From Bacillus sp. Y1 (GTDB lineage Bacteria > Bacillota > Bacilli > Bacillales > Cytobacillaceae): a stretch of 64,000 nt of DNA. The DNA is taken from positions 3,672,501-3,736,500 of the forward strand of contig NZ_CP030028.1 in assembly GCF_003586445.1 (NCBI RefSeq), read 5' to 3'. The notes under the pieces were generated by a model. The model ran no database searches. It saw nothing but the letters and a program-made list of their open reading frames with translations, and was not told the DNA's origin. Shown piece by piece: positions 45,375-53,613 of the stretch (its first letter is position 1; each line of letters starts with the position of its first letter). Both the position numbers and the translations under genes were made by a program.

Positions 45375-46421
45375 TTACAACGAGCTTACTCGTTTTATAT
45401 TATTTTCTGAAGCTAAAGAAAGTTGATTAGCCACATGCTTCGTTAGATCAACGACACGACAAGAATAGCCCCACTCATTATCGTACCATGCGAGAACCTT
45501 TACCTTGTTCGCACCTATAACCATTGTAGACAACCCATCAACAATCGCAGAGTGTTCATTGGTATTAAAGTCAACTGATACTAGTGGCTCTTCTGTAATG
45601 GCGAGTATCCCCTTTAGTTCATCCTTGGAGGCTGTTTCGAATACATCATTTATCTCATCTATTGTTACTTCTCGCTTTAAATCAACAACTAAATCAACTA
45701 ATGAGACATTGGTTGTAGGAACTCTTAATGACATTCCATGCAGCTTCCCTTTCATTTTAGGTAGCACTAGTGAAAGAGCTTTAGCAGCACCCGTGCTTGT
45801 CGGAATGATTGATTGACCACAAGCTCTTGCTCTTCGAAGATCTTTATGCGGATTATCAATATTTTTTTGATCATTTGTATAGGCATGCACTGTCGTCATT
45901 AACCCATTAATTATACCAAACTTATCTTCAAGTACTTTTACAACAGGAGCTAAACAATTTGTCGTACAAGACGCATTTGAAATGATATCATGCTCATATA
46001 TATTTAACTGGTGTTCATTCACACCCATGACGATCGTAATATCTTCTCCTTTACCCGGTGCTGTTAATATAACTTTCTTTGCACCCGCTTCTAAGTGGAG
46101 ACTAGCTTTCTCTCTAGCGTTAAATTTCCCTGTCGCCTCGATTACGATATCAATATTAAGTGAACTCCATGGAAGCTCCTCTGGATTACGATGGTTAATT
46201 AACTTCACTCTTTTTCCATTGACCAATAAGGAATCTTGTTCAGCTACTACCTCACCATCAAACTTTCCGTGATTTGTGTCATACTTTATTAAATGTGCTA
46301 ATGTTTCCGCAGGATAACTAGCATTAATGGCTACTATTTCTAATGTATCATCACAAATTGCCTTTCTGAAAACCATTCTTCCTATTCTTCCAAACCCATT
46401 AATCGCTACTCTAGCCTTCAT
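45375..46421 (-). CDS. gapB: Gluconeogenic NADP-dependent glyceraldehyde-3-phosphate dehydrogenase GapB
   Basis: Runs the GAPDH step in the gluconeogenic direction. The 348 residues have the N-terminal fold INGFGRIGR (8-15) and the catalytic Cys152 in SNASCTTNC, with His near 179. After the second strand it reads INASYPAETLAHL instead of the Asp found in NAD-specific GapA, consistent with NADP use. Two CcpN-type operators lie upstream. It is clearly the gapB, not gapA, type, and is next to speD as in B. subtilis. Confidence 0.94.
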   Translation of the reverse strand: MKARVAINGFGRIGRMVFRKAICDDTLEIVAINASYPAETLAHLIKYDTNHGKFDGEVVAEQDSLLVNGKRVKLINHRNPEELPWSSLNIDIVIEATGKFNAREKASLHLEAGAKKVILTAPGKGEDITIVMGVNEHQLNIYEHDIISNASCTTNCLAPVVKVLEDKFGIINGLMTTVHAYTNDQKNIDNPHKDLRRARACGQSIIPTSTGAAKALSLVLPKMKGKLHGMSLRVPTTNVSLVDLVVDLKREVTIDEINDVFETASKDELKGILAITEEPLVSVDFNTNEHSAIVDGLSTMVIGANKVKVLAWYDNEWGYSCRVVDLTKHVANQLSLASENNIKRVSSL

Positions 46422-46442
46422 GTTACGGCTCCCTTCAAAAAA

Positions 46443-46485
46443 AGTGTTATACTTTATTTCCGTAATTTACAATTAGTATAACATA
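46443..46485 (-). promoter_or_regulatory. Pair of inverted CcpN-type operators upstream of gapB
   Basis: TATGTTATACT at 46475-46485 (minus) matches the CcpN motif TRTGHYATAYW fully and contains a TATACT -10. AGTGTTATACT at 46443-46453 (plus) matches 10 of 11 in the opposite direction. Centres are about 32 bases apart, three helical turns. CcpN represses gapB on glucose in B. subtilis. Confidence 0.65.
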
Positions 46486-46523
46486 TTGGTTGCGAATTGT
46501 GGTGATAAAAAAACCTATTTTCA

Positions 46524-46556
46524 ATAAAAAAACCATCACATTAATTTGTGATGGTT
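46524..46556 (-). terminator. Terminator overlapping the 3' end of coaE
   Basis: AACCATCACA/TGTGATGGTT arms (46531-46556) and a run of seven T on the minus strand. The first arm encodes the final codons of coaE (KTITN stop). Confidence 0.72.
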
Positions 46557-47146
46557 TTCCAATCCGTAAGAAGCTCTATCAGTTGTTTTTTCGTATCGTC
46601 TATCGTTCCATTATTATTAATCACTTTATCAGCAAGCTTACGTTTATCTTCAATTGGCATTTGGGATTGTATTCGAGCAAGTGCTTCCTCCTTTGTTAAC
46701 AGATTTCTATCCATCAATCTCTGAAGCTGAACATCTTTCTTTACATACACAAGCAGAACTACATCAACCATATGCTTTAATCCGCTTTCAAATAAAAGAG
46801 GAATATCCAACACAACTACTTGGTCTCCTCGCAAAATAGCTGTTTCCTTCTTCTCATTCATCCTTCTTCTTACATCTGGATGAACAATTTCATTTAACTT
46901 TTGTCTCTTCACACTGTCATTAAAAATGATTTCAGCTAATTTAGAGCGATTAATCGTATGATCATCACTCAGAATACCTTCACCAAAATATGTAACGATT
47001 TGTTCGTATGCTGCTTCTCCTATCTCAACTGCCTTTCTTGCTTCTATATCAGCGTCAATGACCTCTATTCCCATTTCTTTAAACATATTTGCCACAGTGC
47101 TTTTCCCACTAGCAATGCCACCCGTTAATCCAACGACTAAAGTCAT
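46541..47146 (-). CDS. coaE: Dephospho-CoA kinase
   Basis: Catalyses the last CoA synthesis step, phosphorylating the 3'-OH of dephospho-CoA. The 201 residues show Walker A GLTGGIASGKST (about 6-17), VIDADIEARKAVE, EIVHPDVRRRM and the lid/arginine region LLTKEEALARIQSQMPIEDKRKLAD. Its terminator overlaps its last codons. It is downstream of ytaF and separated by another terminator. Confidence 0.95.
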   Translation of the reverse strand: MTLVVGLTGGIASGKSTVANMFKEMGIEVIDADIEARKAVEIGEAAYEQIVTYFGEGILSDDHTINRSKLAEIIFNDSVKRQKLNEIVHPDVRRRMNEKKETAILRGDQVVVLDIPLLFESGLKHMVDVVLLVYVKKDVQLQRLMDRNLLTKEEALARIQSQMPIEDKRKLADKVINNNGTIDDTKKQLIELLTDWKTITN

Positions 47147-47170
47147 ATTTAAGCCCTCCGTTTAACGTAA

Positions 47171-47192
47171 AAGCCTCCACAAAAGGAGGCTT
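47171..47192 (-). terminator. Terminator of ytaF
   Basis: AAGCCTCC/GGAGGCTT arms with loop TTTTGT and a short T-tail on the minus strand, 4 bases past the ytaF stop codon. Confidence 0.72.
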
Positions 47193-47195
47193 TTC

Positions 47196-47834
47196 TCAAA
47201 TTTTCCATATTCCAATAATAATTAACAATACCCCAGGTAAAAAGGCGAAGCGCTGAAGCCAGCTATTCTCTGAAAAATGTTTCCCAAGCTGTAATCCCGC
47301 ATAAATAAAGAGAAAGCACATTAATGCAACAGCAGTCCCTAAAATACTTGGAGAAAAGTCTAGCATCGCAGCACCTATTCCGGCCCCAAATGCATCTAAA
47401 GATAACGCTAATCCAAGCATATAGGCTTCAATGCCATTGATTGTACCCGATTGATCAAAGTCTGCTGACATCGGCTTTCGTAATATTTGAATAACAATCC
47501 CAAGAGATTTAATCTCAAAATCAATGATCGTTTTTGGATGGGGAAGCATTGATGAGGCGGATTTCTCTGATCGAAAAAATTGAGCTAAAACCCATGCCCC
47601 TAATAAAATGAGTATGATTCCCCCAATACTCTCAGCGATATCAGGCGATAAGACGGACTCAATGAAATGACCAATAATCATCCCTACAGTGAGTGTTCCT
47701 GCAGAGCATAAAGAGATGACCGCGATTGACTTAAAAGGAATTCGCATTTTCCTCAGACCGTATGTGAAACCTACACTAAAACTGTCAATGCTAACTGCTA
47801 ACGCAAGTAGTAATAATGGAACAGATAGTACCAT
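47196..47834 (-). CDS. ytaF: Sporulation membrane protein YtaF (MntP-like)
   Basis: A 212-residue membrane protein with about six spans. Two homologous halves each carry an Asp in a span: LLALAVSIDSFSVGFTYGLR (about 8-27) and LGLALSLDAFGAGIGAAML (about 130-148), the MntP/YtaF repeat. MntP proteins export manganese; YtaF is described as a sporulation membrane protein in B. subtilis. The substrate here is not known. Confidence 0.88.
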   Translation of the reverse strand: MVLSVPLLLLALAVSIDSFSVGFTYGLRKMRIPFKSIAVISLCSAGTLTVGMIIGHFIESVLSPDIAESIGGIILILLGAWVLAQFFRSEKSASSMLPHPKTIIDFEIKSLGIVIQILRKPMSADFDQSGTINGIEAYMLGLALSLDAFGAGIGAAMLDFSPSILGTAVALMCFLFIYAGLQLGKHFSENSWLQRFAFLPGVLLIIIGIWKI

Positions 47835-47899
47835 TGGAAAGACTCCTTCCTAACAAAAAGCTAGGATAGTATATGATAGGAGCCCATCCAAGGTTCAAC

Positions 47900-48727
47900 C
47901 TACTTCTTTTTTTGACATTTTGGACAAAACACGGTTCCTCGCCCACCGACGACAATTTTTTCTAGAGGAGTATTACATATTTTACAATTTTCACCTTTCC
48001 GACCGTAAACAAATAATTCAAGCTGAAACATCCCCATTTGCCCTTGAGAATTCACATAAGATCGTACCGTACTTCCACCCTTTTCAACCGCTTCACCTAG
48101 TGTTTCCTTTATTTGTTCATAAAGGATGATCCACTCTTTTTTCTTCAATGAGCTTGCAATTCTCTCAGGATGAATTTTCGATCGAAAAAGGGCTTCATCT
48201 ACGTAAATATTGCCTAGTCCAACGACCACTGTTTGGTCAAGCAAGGCTGTTTTGATTGATCTTTGTGTTTTCGATAACCTTTTTTGCAAATAGGATGACG
48301 TAAAATCTGGATCAAATGGTTCAGGTCCGAGAGTAGATAAAGGTGGCTGGCTAAACTCTTTTCCTTTTTCAAATAAGTGCATCGTTCCAAATTTACGTAC
48401 ATCTTTGTAGCGGAGCTCTGTCCCGTCGGTAAAAGTAAAAATCACATGCGTGTGGAGAGCTACTGGTTCCTCAGCCTCAAAATGTGCATATCTACCTTCC
48501 ATACGCAAATGGGAAATTAACGCAAATTTTTCAGTATATAAGATAAGAAATTTTCCTCTTCTCCCTAACTGAACAAATCTCTCGCCAATCAAAGCGTCAC
48601 AAAACTGATCTACATCAGGATGTTTAATGATTTTTGGCCAAAGAACAGTTACCTTTTTGATTTCTTTATCCAAAATAAGCATTTCTAATGTACGTCGAAC
48701 CGTTTCGACCTCTGGAAGTTCTGGCAA
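47900..48727 (-). CDS. mutM: Formamidopyrimidine-DNA glycosylase (Fpg)
   Basis: Removes 8-oxoguanine and nicks the site. The 275 residues begin with the catalytic MPELPEVETVRRTL (Pro2 nucleophile, Glu3), include HLRMEGRY and GLGNIYVDEALF of the H2TH domain, and end in a zinc finger CKICNTPLEKIVVGGRGTVFCPKCQ. It is 21 bases after polA and most likely cotranscribed. Confidence 0.97.
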   Translation of the reverse strand: MPELPEVETVRRTLEMLILDKEIKKVTVLWPKIIKHPDVDQFCDALIGERFVQLGRRGKFLILYTEKFALISHLRMEGRYAHFEAEEPVALHTHVIFTFTDGTELRYKDVRKFGTMHLFEKGKEFSQPPLSTLGPEPFDPDFTSSYLQKRLSKTQRSIKTALLDQTVVVGLGNIYVDEALFRSKIHPERIASSLKKKEWIILYEQIKETLGEAVEKGGSTVRSYVNSQGQMGMFQLELFVYGRKGENCKICNTPLEKIVVGGRGTVFCPKCQKKK

Positions 48728-48748
48728 TATTCTTCCTCCCTACTGCCT

Positions 48749-51382
48749 TTATTTCGCGTCAAACCAAGTCGGACCGTAGGAATAATCAACCTTAAGTGGC
48801 ACTTTCAACTCCACTGTATGTTCCATAACGTCAGGGACGATTTCCTTCAATCGCTCGATTTCTTCTTCTGGTGCTTCGAATATTAATTCATCATGTACAG
48901 ATAGCAACAATCGTGATTTTAGTTTCTCCTTTTCGAGCCTGTCCGCCATATCTATCATCGCTTTTTTAATAATATCCGCTGCACTTCCTTGAATCGGCGT
49001 ATTCATTGCCGTCCGTTCCGCAAAGCTACGAAGGTTGAAGTTCCTGCTTGTTATTTCCGGGATATATCTTCGGCGATGCAGAAGGGTTGACACGAATCCC
49101 TTTTGCTTTGCATCTTTTACGATTTCTTCCATATATTCTTTCACACCTGGATAACTTTCTAAGTATCTTTCAATAAAGCTACCTGCTTCTTTTCGTGTAA
49201 TATTTAAGCTCTGTGACAACCCATAATCACTGATGCCGTAAACAATTCCAAAGTTAACCGCTTTTGCATGTCGTCTCATGTTGGATGTTACTTCTTCCTT
49301 GGATACATGAAACACATCCATCGCTGTTTTTGTATGAATGTCTAGACCCTCTTGAAAGGCTTCGATTAGCTTTTCGTCATTTGCAATATGCGCCAACACC
49401 CGTAATTCAATTTGTGAGTAATCGGCTGCAAAAATAACCCAGCCTTCCTCTGACGGAATAAAGGCTTGACGAATTTTACGACCTTCTTCTAGACGTATAG
49501 GGATATTTTGTAAGTTCGGATCTGTAGAGCTTAATCTCCCTGTCTGAGTTAAAGCCTGATTAAATCTTGTATGAACTTTATTAGTTGAAGGATTAATTAC
49601 TTTAAGTAATCCTTCAATATAAGTGGACTGAAGCTTACCAAGCTGACGGTAGTTTAATATTTCTCGAATAATTTCGTGTTCTGCTTCAAGCTTCTCCAGT
49701 ACATCTGCAGAGGTAGAATAGCCAGTTTTTGTCTTTTTTGCTACCGGAAGCTGTAACTTTTCAAAGAGAATGACGCCTAACTGCTTTGGTGAATTAATAT
49801 TAAAGCTTTCGCCTGCAAGATCGTAGATACGAGCTTCAATATTAGTTAGTTGTTTGGTAATTGCTTCTCCCATCGCATGGAGTCGGTCGAGGTCAATCTT
49901 AATTCCACACGATTCCATATCCGCTAAAATTAAAGATAAAGGAAGCTCTAAATCATAATAAAGTTCAAATTGTTCATTTGCTTTTAACTCTTGTTCGAGC
50001 TTATCGCGCAGATCTTGTAACACTAGTCCTTTTCGAACGAGATGTTCTCCAAGCTGTTCCGGTTCAGGGATCTTTCTCTTAGCCCCTTTTCCGTAAAACG
50101 CCTCATCAGAACTAATACTCGTAAAACCATAGCGTTTAGCGGTCGTTGAAATATCATCAACTGACTCGGCTGGATTCATAATATAAGAAGCTAAAAGTAA
50201 GTCAAACTCAATCCCTTTTAGGTGGATATGATGATGTCTTAGAGATACCTCTGTCCTTTTCGCGTCATACACAATTTTTTTAGAAGCTTCATTTTCAGCC
50301 CAAGTTTTAAAAACGGATGATTCCATTGCTACGTTGGTAGGAATGAAAAAGTTCCCCCTTTCATTCACTAGTGATATACCCACAATATCAGCATAATGAT
50401 AATTATCATCTAACACTTCAATGTATAAAGCATTTTCATCCGCAAAAAGTTCTTCCGTTACTTCATGGACCGTTGTAAATTCAATACTCTCTAAAGGTTC
50501 TTCCACAGAAGCTCCTGTGTGATCCCCTAATTTATCCAGCAATGAATTAAATCCTAATTCTTTAAATAACTGAACAACCTTGTCACGGTCAAATTCGTCA
50601 TATTCGAATTCCTCGATTTGTACCGTAACTGGAGCTTCTCTCGTTATGGTCGCAAGCTCTTTACTCATAATGGCCTGGTCTTTGAATTCCTCAAGCTTTT
50701 CTTTTAATTTCTTCCCACTCACTTGGTCAATCGACTCGAGCAGTTTTTCGAGTGTCTCAAACTCCGCTAATAGCTTAATAGCGGTTTTCTCACCAACTCC
50801 AGGGACACCAGGAATATTGTCTGAGGTATCCCCCATCAACCCTTTCATATCAATGATCTGCTTTGGTGTTAAACCATATTTTTCTTTGATATGCTCTGGA
50901 GTATATTCCTCAATTTCCGTGATCCCTTTTTTTGTGATCGCAACAGTCGTTTTTTCAGAACTCAACTGTGTTAAATCTTTATCTCCCGAAATAACCTTTA
51001 CTTCATAGCCATCTTCTTCTGCCTTCTTCGACAAAGTACCAATAATATCATCTGCTTCATAGTTTTCAAGTTCATACCTTTGGATTCGGTATGCGTCCAA
51101 TACTTCTCGAATAAAAGGGAATTGTTCGGATAGCTCAGGAGGTGTTTTTTGACGTCCTCCCTTATACTCACTAAATGTCTTATGGCGGAAGGTTGTTTTT
51201 CCAGCATCAAACGCAACCATTATATGTGATGGCTTCTCATCCTCCAATATCCTTAAGAGCATCATCGTAAATCCATAAACGGCATTCGTATGAATTCCTT
51301 TATCATTGTTTAGCAATGGCAGAGCAAAAAATGCCCGGTAGGCAATGCTATTTCCATCAATTAATACGAGTTTCTTTTTCAA
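48749..51382 (-). CDS. polA: DNA polymerase I (5' nuclease, inactive 3'-5' exonuclease, polymerase)
   Basis: Removes primers and fills gaps. The 877 residues carry the 5' nuclease domain (1-290; KKLVLIDGNSIAYRAFFAL, NYEADDIIGT, GDTSDNIPGVPGVGEKTA). A 3'-5' exonuclease-like domain (about 300-470) reads LYIEVLDDN where active enzymes have FDTET, so proofreading is expected to be absent, as in other Bacillus Pol I. The polymerase domain (about 480-877) has DYSQIELRVLAH, RRHAKAVNFGIVYGISDYGLS and SVHDELIFE. Start is TTG with GGAGG 6 bases upstream. Confidence 0.96.
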   Translation of the reverse strand: MKKKLVLIDGNSIAYRAFFALPLLNNDKGIHTNAVYGFTMMLLRILEDEKPSHIMVAFDAGKTTFRHKTFSEYKGGRQKTPPELSEQFPFIREVLDAYRIQRYELENYEADDIIGTLSKKAEEDGYEVKVISGDKDLTQLSSEKTTVAITKKGITEIEEYTPEHIKEKYGLTPKQIIDMKGLMGDTSDNIPGVPGVGEKTAIKLLAEFETLEKLLESIDQVSGKKLKEKLEEFKDQAIMSKELATITREAPVTVQIEEFEYDEFDRDKVVQLFKELGFNSLLDKLGDHTGASVEEPLESIEFTTVHEVTEELFADENALYIEVLDDNYHYADIVGISLVNERGNFFIPTNVAMESSVFKTWAENEASKKIVYDAKRTEVSLRHHHIHLKGIEFDLLLASYIMNPAESVDDISTTAKRYGFTSISSDEAFYGKGAKRKIPEPEQLGEHLVRKGLVLQDLRDKLEQELKANEQFELYYDLELPLSLILADMESCGIKIDLDRLHAMGEAITKQLTNIEARIYDLAGESFNINSPKQLGVILFEKLQLPVAKKTKTGYSTSADVLEKLEAEHEIIREILNYRQLGKLQSTYIEGLLKVINPSTNKVHTRFNQALTQTGRLSSTDPNLQNIPIRLEEGRKIRQAFIPSEEGWVIFAADYSQIELRVLAHIANDEKLIEAFQEGLDIHTKTAMDVFHVSKEEVTSNMRRHAKAVNFGIVYGISDYGLSQSLNITRKEAGSFIERYLESYPGVKEYMEEIVKDAKQKGFVSTLLHRRRYIPEITSRNFNLRSFAERTAMNTPIQGSAADIIKKAMIDMADRLEKEKLKSRLLLSVHDELIFEAPEEEIERLKEIVPDVMEHTVELKVPLKVDYSYGPTWFDAK

Positions 51383-51426
51383 AGGAAGCCTCCCTTTCTA
51401 ACTAAAGCTTGTCTCATGTCATATGT

Positions 51427-51489
51427 AAAAAAGCCAGTGTTTTCCTTCTTTATTCTACCATGACCATGATAGGAAAGGAAAACGCCGGC
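51427..51489 (-). terminator. Large terminator after hflC
   Basis: 15-base arms GCCGGCGTTTTCCTT/AAGGAAAACACTGGC (two G-U pairs) with a ~27-base loop holding a small inner hairpin, then TTTTTT on the minus strand. Confidence 0.65.
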
Positions 51490-51496
51490 TTCATAT

Positions 51497-52432
51497 TTAC
51501 TCTGTATATCCCATAAGCAAACGGGCATAAGGTGAATCTGATGGCAGAACAATAACCGTTTCACCGTTAATTGTCTTTTTATACGATTCTAATGTTCTAA
51601 ATAATTGATAGAAGCTCGGGTCTTTTGAGAATGCCTCATTATATACCTTTGCAGCTTGTGCTTCTCCCTCCGCACGAATCGTTTCGGCATCTGCTTGCGC
51701 TTTCGCTAGCGTTTCTTTTACCTGGCGATCAGTATCTGCAATAATAATATTTTTCTGTGCATCTCCTATTGATAAATACTCCTGTGCTTTTGATTCACGT
51801 TCTGAGATCATCCGAGTGAACACCGACTGTTCGTTTTCCTTCGGGAGATCTGTTCTTTTCATACGCACATCTGTTACAACAATTCCGTAATTATCTTGTG
51901 AGAGAAGCTCATTAACCTTCTCTGTAATTTTATCATTTAAAGAACCTCTAGTAGACGCCTCATCATTAATGATTTCTTCGTAGTTTAACTTTCCAAGCTC
52001 AGATCGAACAACTGAGTAAATAAACTCCTCCATTCTACCTTCAGCATTTTCAAGCGTTCTCGCATTCGAAATCATTTTTTTAGGATCCTCAATTTTCCAA
52101 ACAGCATAGTTGTCAATTAACATTCGTTTTTTATCTTTCGTATTAATTTCAGCTTCATTTACATCATAGGTCATTTGATATTTTGGTAGAGTTGAAACAC
52201 TTTGAACAAATGGAATTTTATAGCTTAGACCAGGAGTACTCTCAATTCGAACCACTTCACCGAATTGGCGAATTACTCGATATTCTCCTTCCTTAACGAT
52301 AAATAAATTGGTGAGAGTGATCCCAATCAATAGAAGGATTAAAAGAGCAATCAGTCCAAATTTGGTATAATTCCGCCACTTAAAACCATCTCCAGAACGC
52401 TCTTTCATATCGATTACATTTCCATCACTCAT
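51497..52432 (-). CDS. hflC: SPFH-domain protease modulator HflC
   Basis: A membrane-anchored SPFH/Band 7 protein that forms a complex with HflK and, in E. coli, modulates FtsH. It has 311 residues from ATG 52432 (GGAG about 8 bases upstream), with one N-terminal span (about 26-48), the SPFH domain about 50-215 (VKEGEYRVIRQFGEVVRIESTPGLSYKIPF), then a charged coiled coil (about 230-275). The ATG overlaps the hflK stop codon by 8 bases, so the two are coupled. B. subtilis lacks this pair as far as I recall. Confidence 0.9.
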   Translation of the reverse strand: MSDGNVIDMKERSGDGFKWRNYTKFGLIALLILLLIGITLTNLFIVKEGEYRVIRQFGEVVRIESTPGLSYKIPFVQSVSTLPKYQMTYDVNEAEINTKDKKRMLIDNYAVWKIEDPKKMISNARTLENAEGRMEEFIYSVVRSELGKLNYEEIINDEASTRGSLNDKITEKVNELLSQDNYGIVVTDVRMKRTDLPKENEQSVFTRMISERESKAQEYLSIGDAQKNIIIADTDRQVKETLAKAQADAETIRAEGEAQAAKVYNEAFSKDPSFYQLFRTLESYKKTINGETVIVLPSDSPYARLLMGYTE

Positions 52433-53393
52433 TGTTTCCACTCCCCTCTGCCTGTGGTTTTGCTTCTTCTTTTTCTAGAGGTCTAATCGGGAAATACTTC
52501 AATGTATCACCATCATCATTCATGATATAAATTTCTGTTCCTGGTAATACTTCCTCTAATGTTTCTAACACAAGCCGTTGTCTAGTTACTTCAGGATTGT
52601 TTTTATACTCATCGTAAAGCTTATTAAAAACCGCTACATCCCCTCTAGCAATCTCGATCCTTGCTGATTGGTCCCCCTCAGCTCTTGAGATAAGGGCTGT
52701 CTTTTCCCCTTCTGCTTCATTAATTTTTTGATTTTGGTACTTCTTTGCTTCATTAATTTTTGTATTCATGGTTTCACGAGCATCTGTAACATTGGTAAAT
52801 GCTTTCCGAACCTCTTCGTTTGGAAGCTCCACATCTTGCAGCTTCACCGCCATAATGGTAATCCCTATATCATATTTATCCATTAACGTCGACAGTAGCT
52901 CTCTGACACTTGCTTCTATTTCTGCTTTCCCAGAGGTTAATGCATCATCAATTTTGGAGCTTCCTATAATACTACGAAGAGAAGCTGAAGTGGCATCACG
53001 TAATATCTCTTCTGGATTATCCGCATTATATAGATATTTTGAAGGCGTCGTAATCTTCCATTGAACAACAAGATCTGCTAGAACGATATTTTCATCTCCA
53101 GTAATCATCTTTGTTTCATTATCGAATTCAACAATTTCTCCATCTTTTTCTTCATAACCAAATTGTAAGCTAAACGTTTCCTTCGAAAGCTTCTCTACAT
53201 TTTGAATAGGCCAAGGCATTTTAAAATGTAACCCAGGTTCTGTTATACCTTCTTCTACCTTCCCAAAGGTTAATATTACAGCCTGTTCAGATTCATCAAC
53301 GGTATACCACGTCGTAAAAACAACAAAACTTAATACTATGATTAAAAATATTAGACCTACCAGTGAATAAATTCTTTTTAAGCTAAGCAACAA
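52425..53393 (-). CDS. hflK: SPFH-domain protease modulator HflK
   Basis: Partner of HflC; 322 residues with one span at about 10-30 (LVGLIFLIIVLSFVVFTTWY), an SPFH domain about 35-215 (VDESEQAVILTFGKVEEGITEPGLHFKMPWPIQ, VVQWKI), and a coiled coil at about 215-270. A short acidic C-terminal tail (KEEAKPQAEGSGNNE) replaces the longer glycine-rich regions of proteobacterial HflK. It starts at TTG; the adjacent TTG codon (53390) has better spacing, so the exact start is open by one codon. A SigmaW-like promoter precedes it. Confidence 0.88.
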   Translation of the reverse strand: MLLSLKRIYSLVGLIFLIIVLSFVVFTTWYTVDESEQAVILTFGKVEEGITEPGLHFKMPWPIQNVEKLSKETFSLQFGYEEKDGEIVEFDNETKMITGDENIVLADLVVQWKITTPSKYLYNADNPEEILRDATSASLRSIIGSSKIDDALTSGKAEIEASVRELLSTLMDKYDIGITIMAVKLQDVELPNEEVRKAFTNVTDARETMNTKINEAKKYQNQKINEAEGEKTALISRAEGDQSARIEIARGDVAVFNKLYDEYKNNPEVTRQRLVLETLEEVLPGTEIYIMNDDGDTLKYFPIRPLEKEEAKPQAEGSGNNE

Positions 53394-53433
53394 CCTTCAC
53401 CTCTTTCCCTTTAATATGAACAGTTAATTGATA

Positions 53434-53460
53434 TACGAAATGTACGTGAAAAAGGTTTCA
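53434..53460 (-). promoter_or_regulatory. SigmaW-like promoter of hflKC
   Basis: TGAAAC (53455-53460), a 17-base spacer, then CGTATA (from 53437 down). The SigmaW consensus is TGAAAC-N16-CGTA, so the spacer is one base long. The following CTTTTTCA matches the ysdB SigmaW promoter at 34974. It is the only promoter-like sequence I see between the phoPR terminator and hflK. Confidence 0.55.
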
Positions 53461-53506
53461 ATAAAAAAGAAAAGGTGAAAGCGGGGTTAGCTTTCACCTT
53501 TTCTTT
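53460..53506 (-). terminator. Terminator after phoPR
   Basis: AAAGAAAAGGTGAAAGC/GCTTTCACCTTTTCTTT 17-base perfect arms (53466-53506) and T-run on the minus strand. Confidence 0.85.
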
Positions 53507-53613
53507 AGGTCCTTGGATGAAGGGGTTTTCCCTTACGATATTACAGAACAATTATTAAGGAATATTATAATAAATGTAAATGTACTGTAAAATTTGTATC
53601 CAAGTCACCTGTA

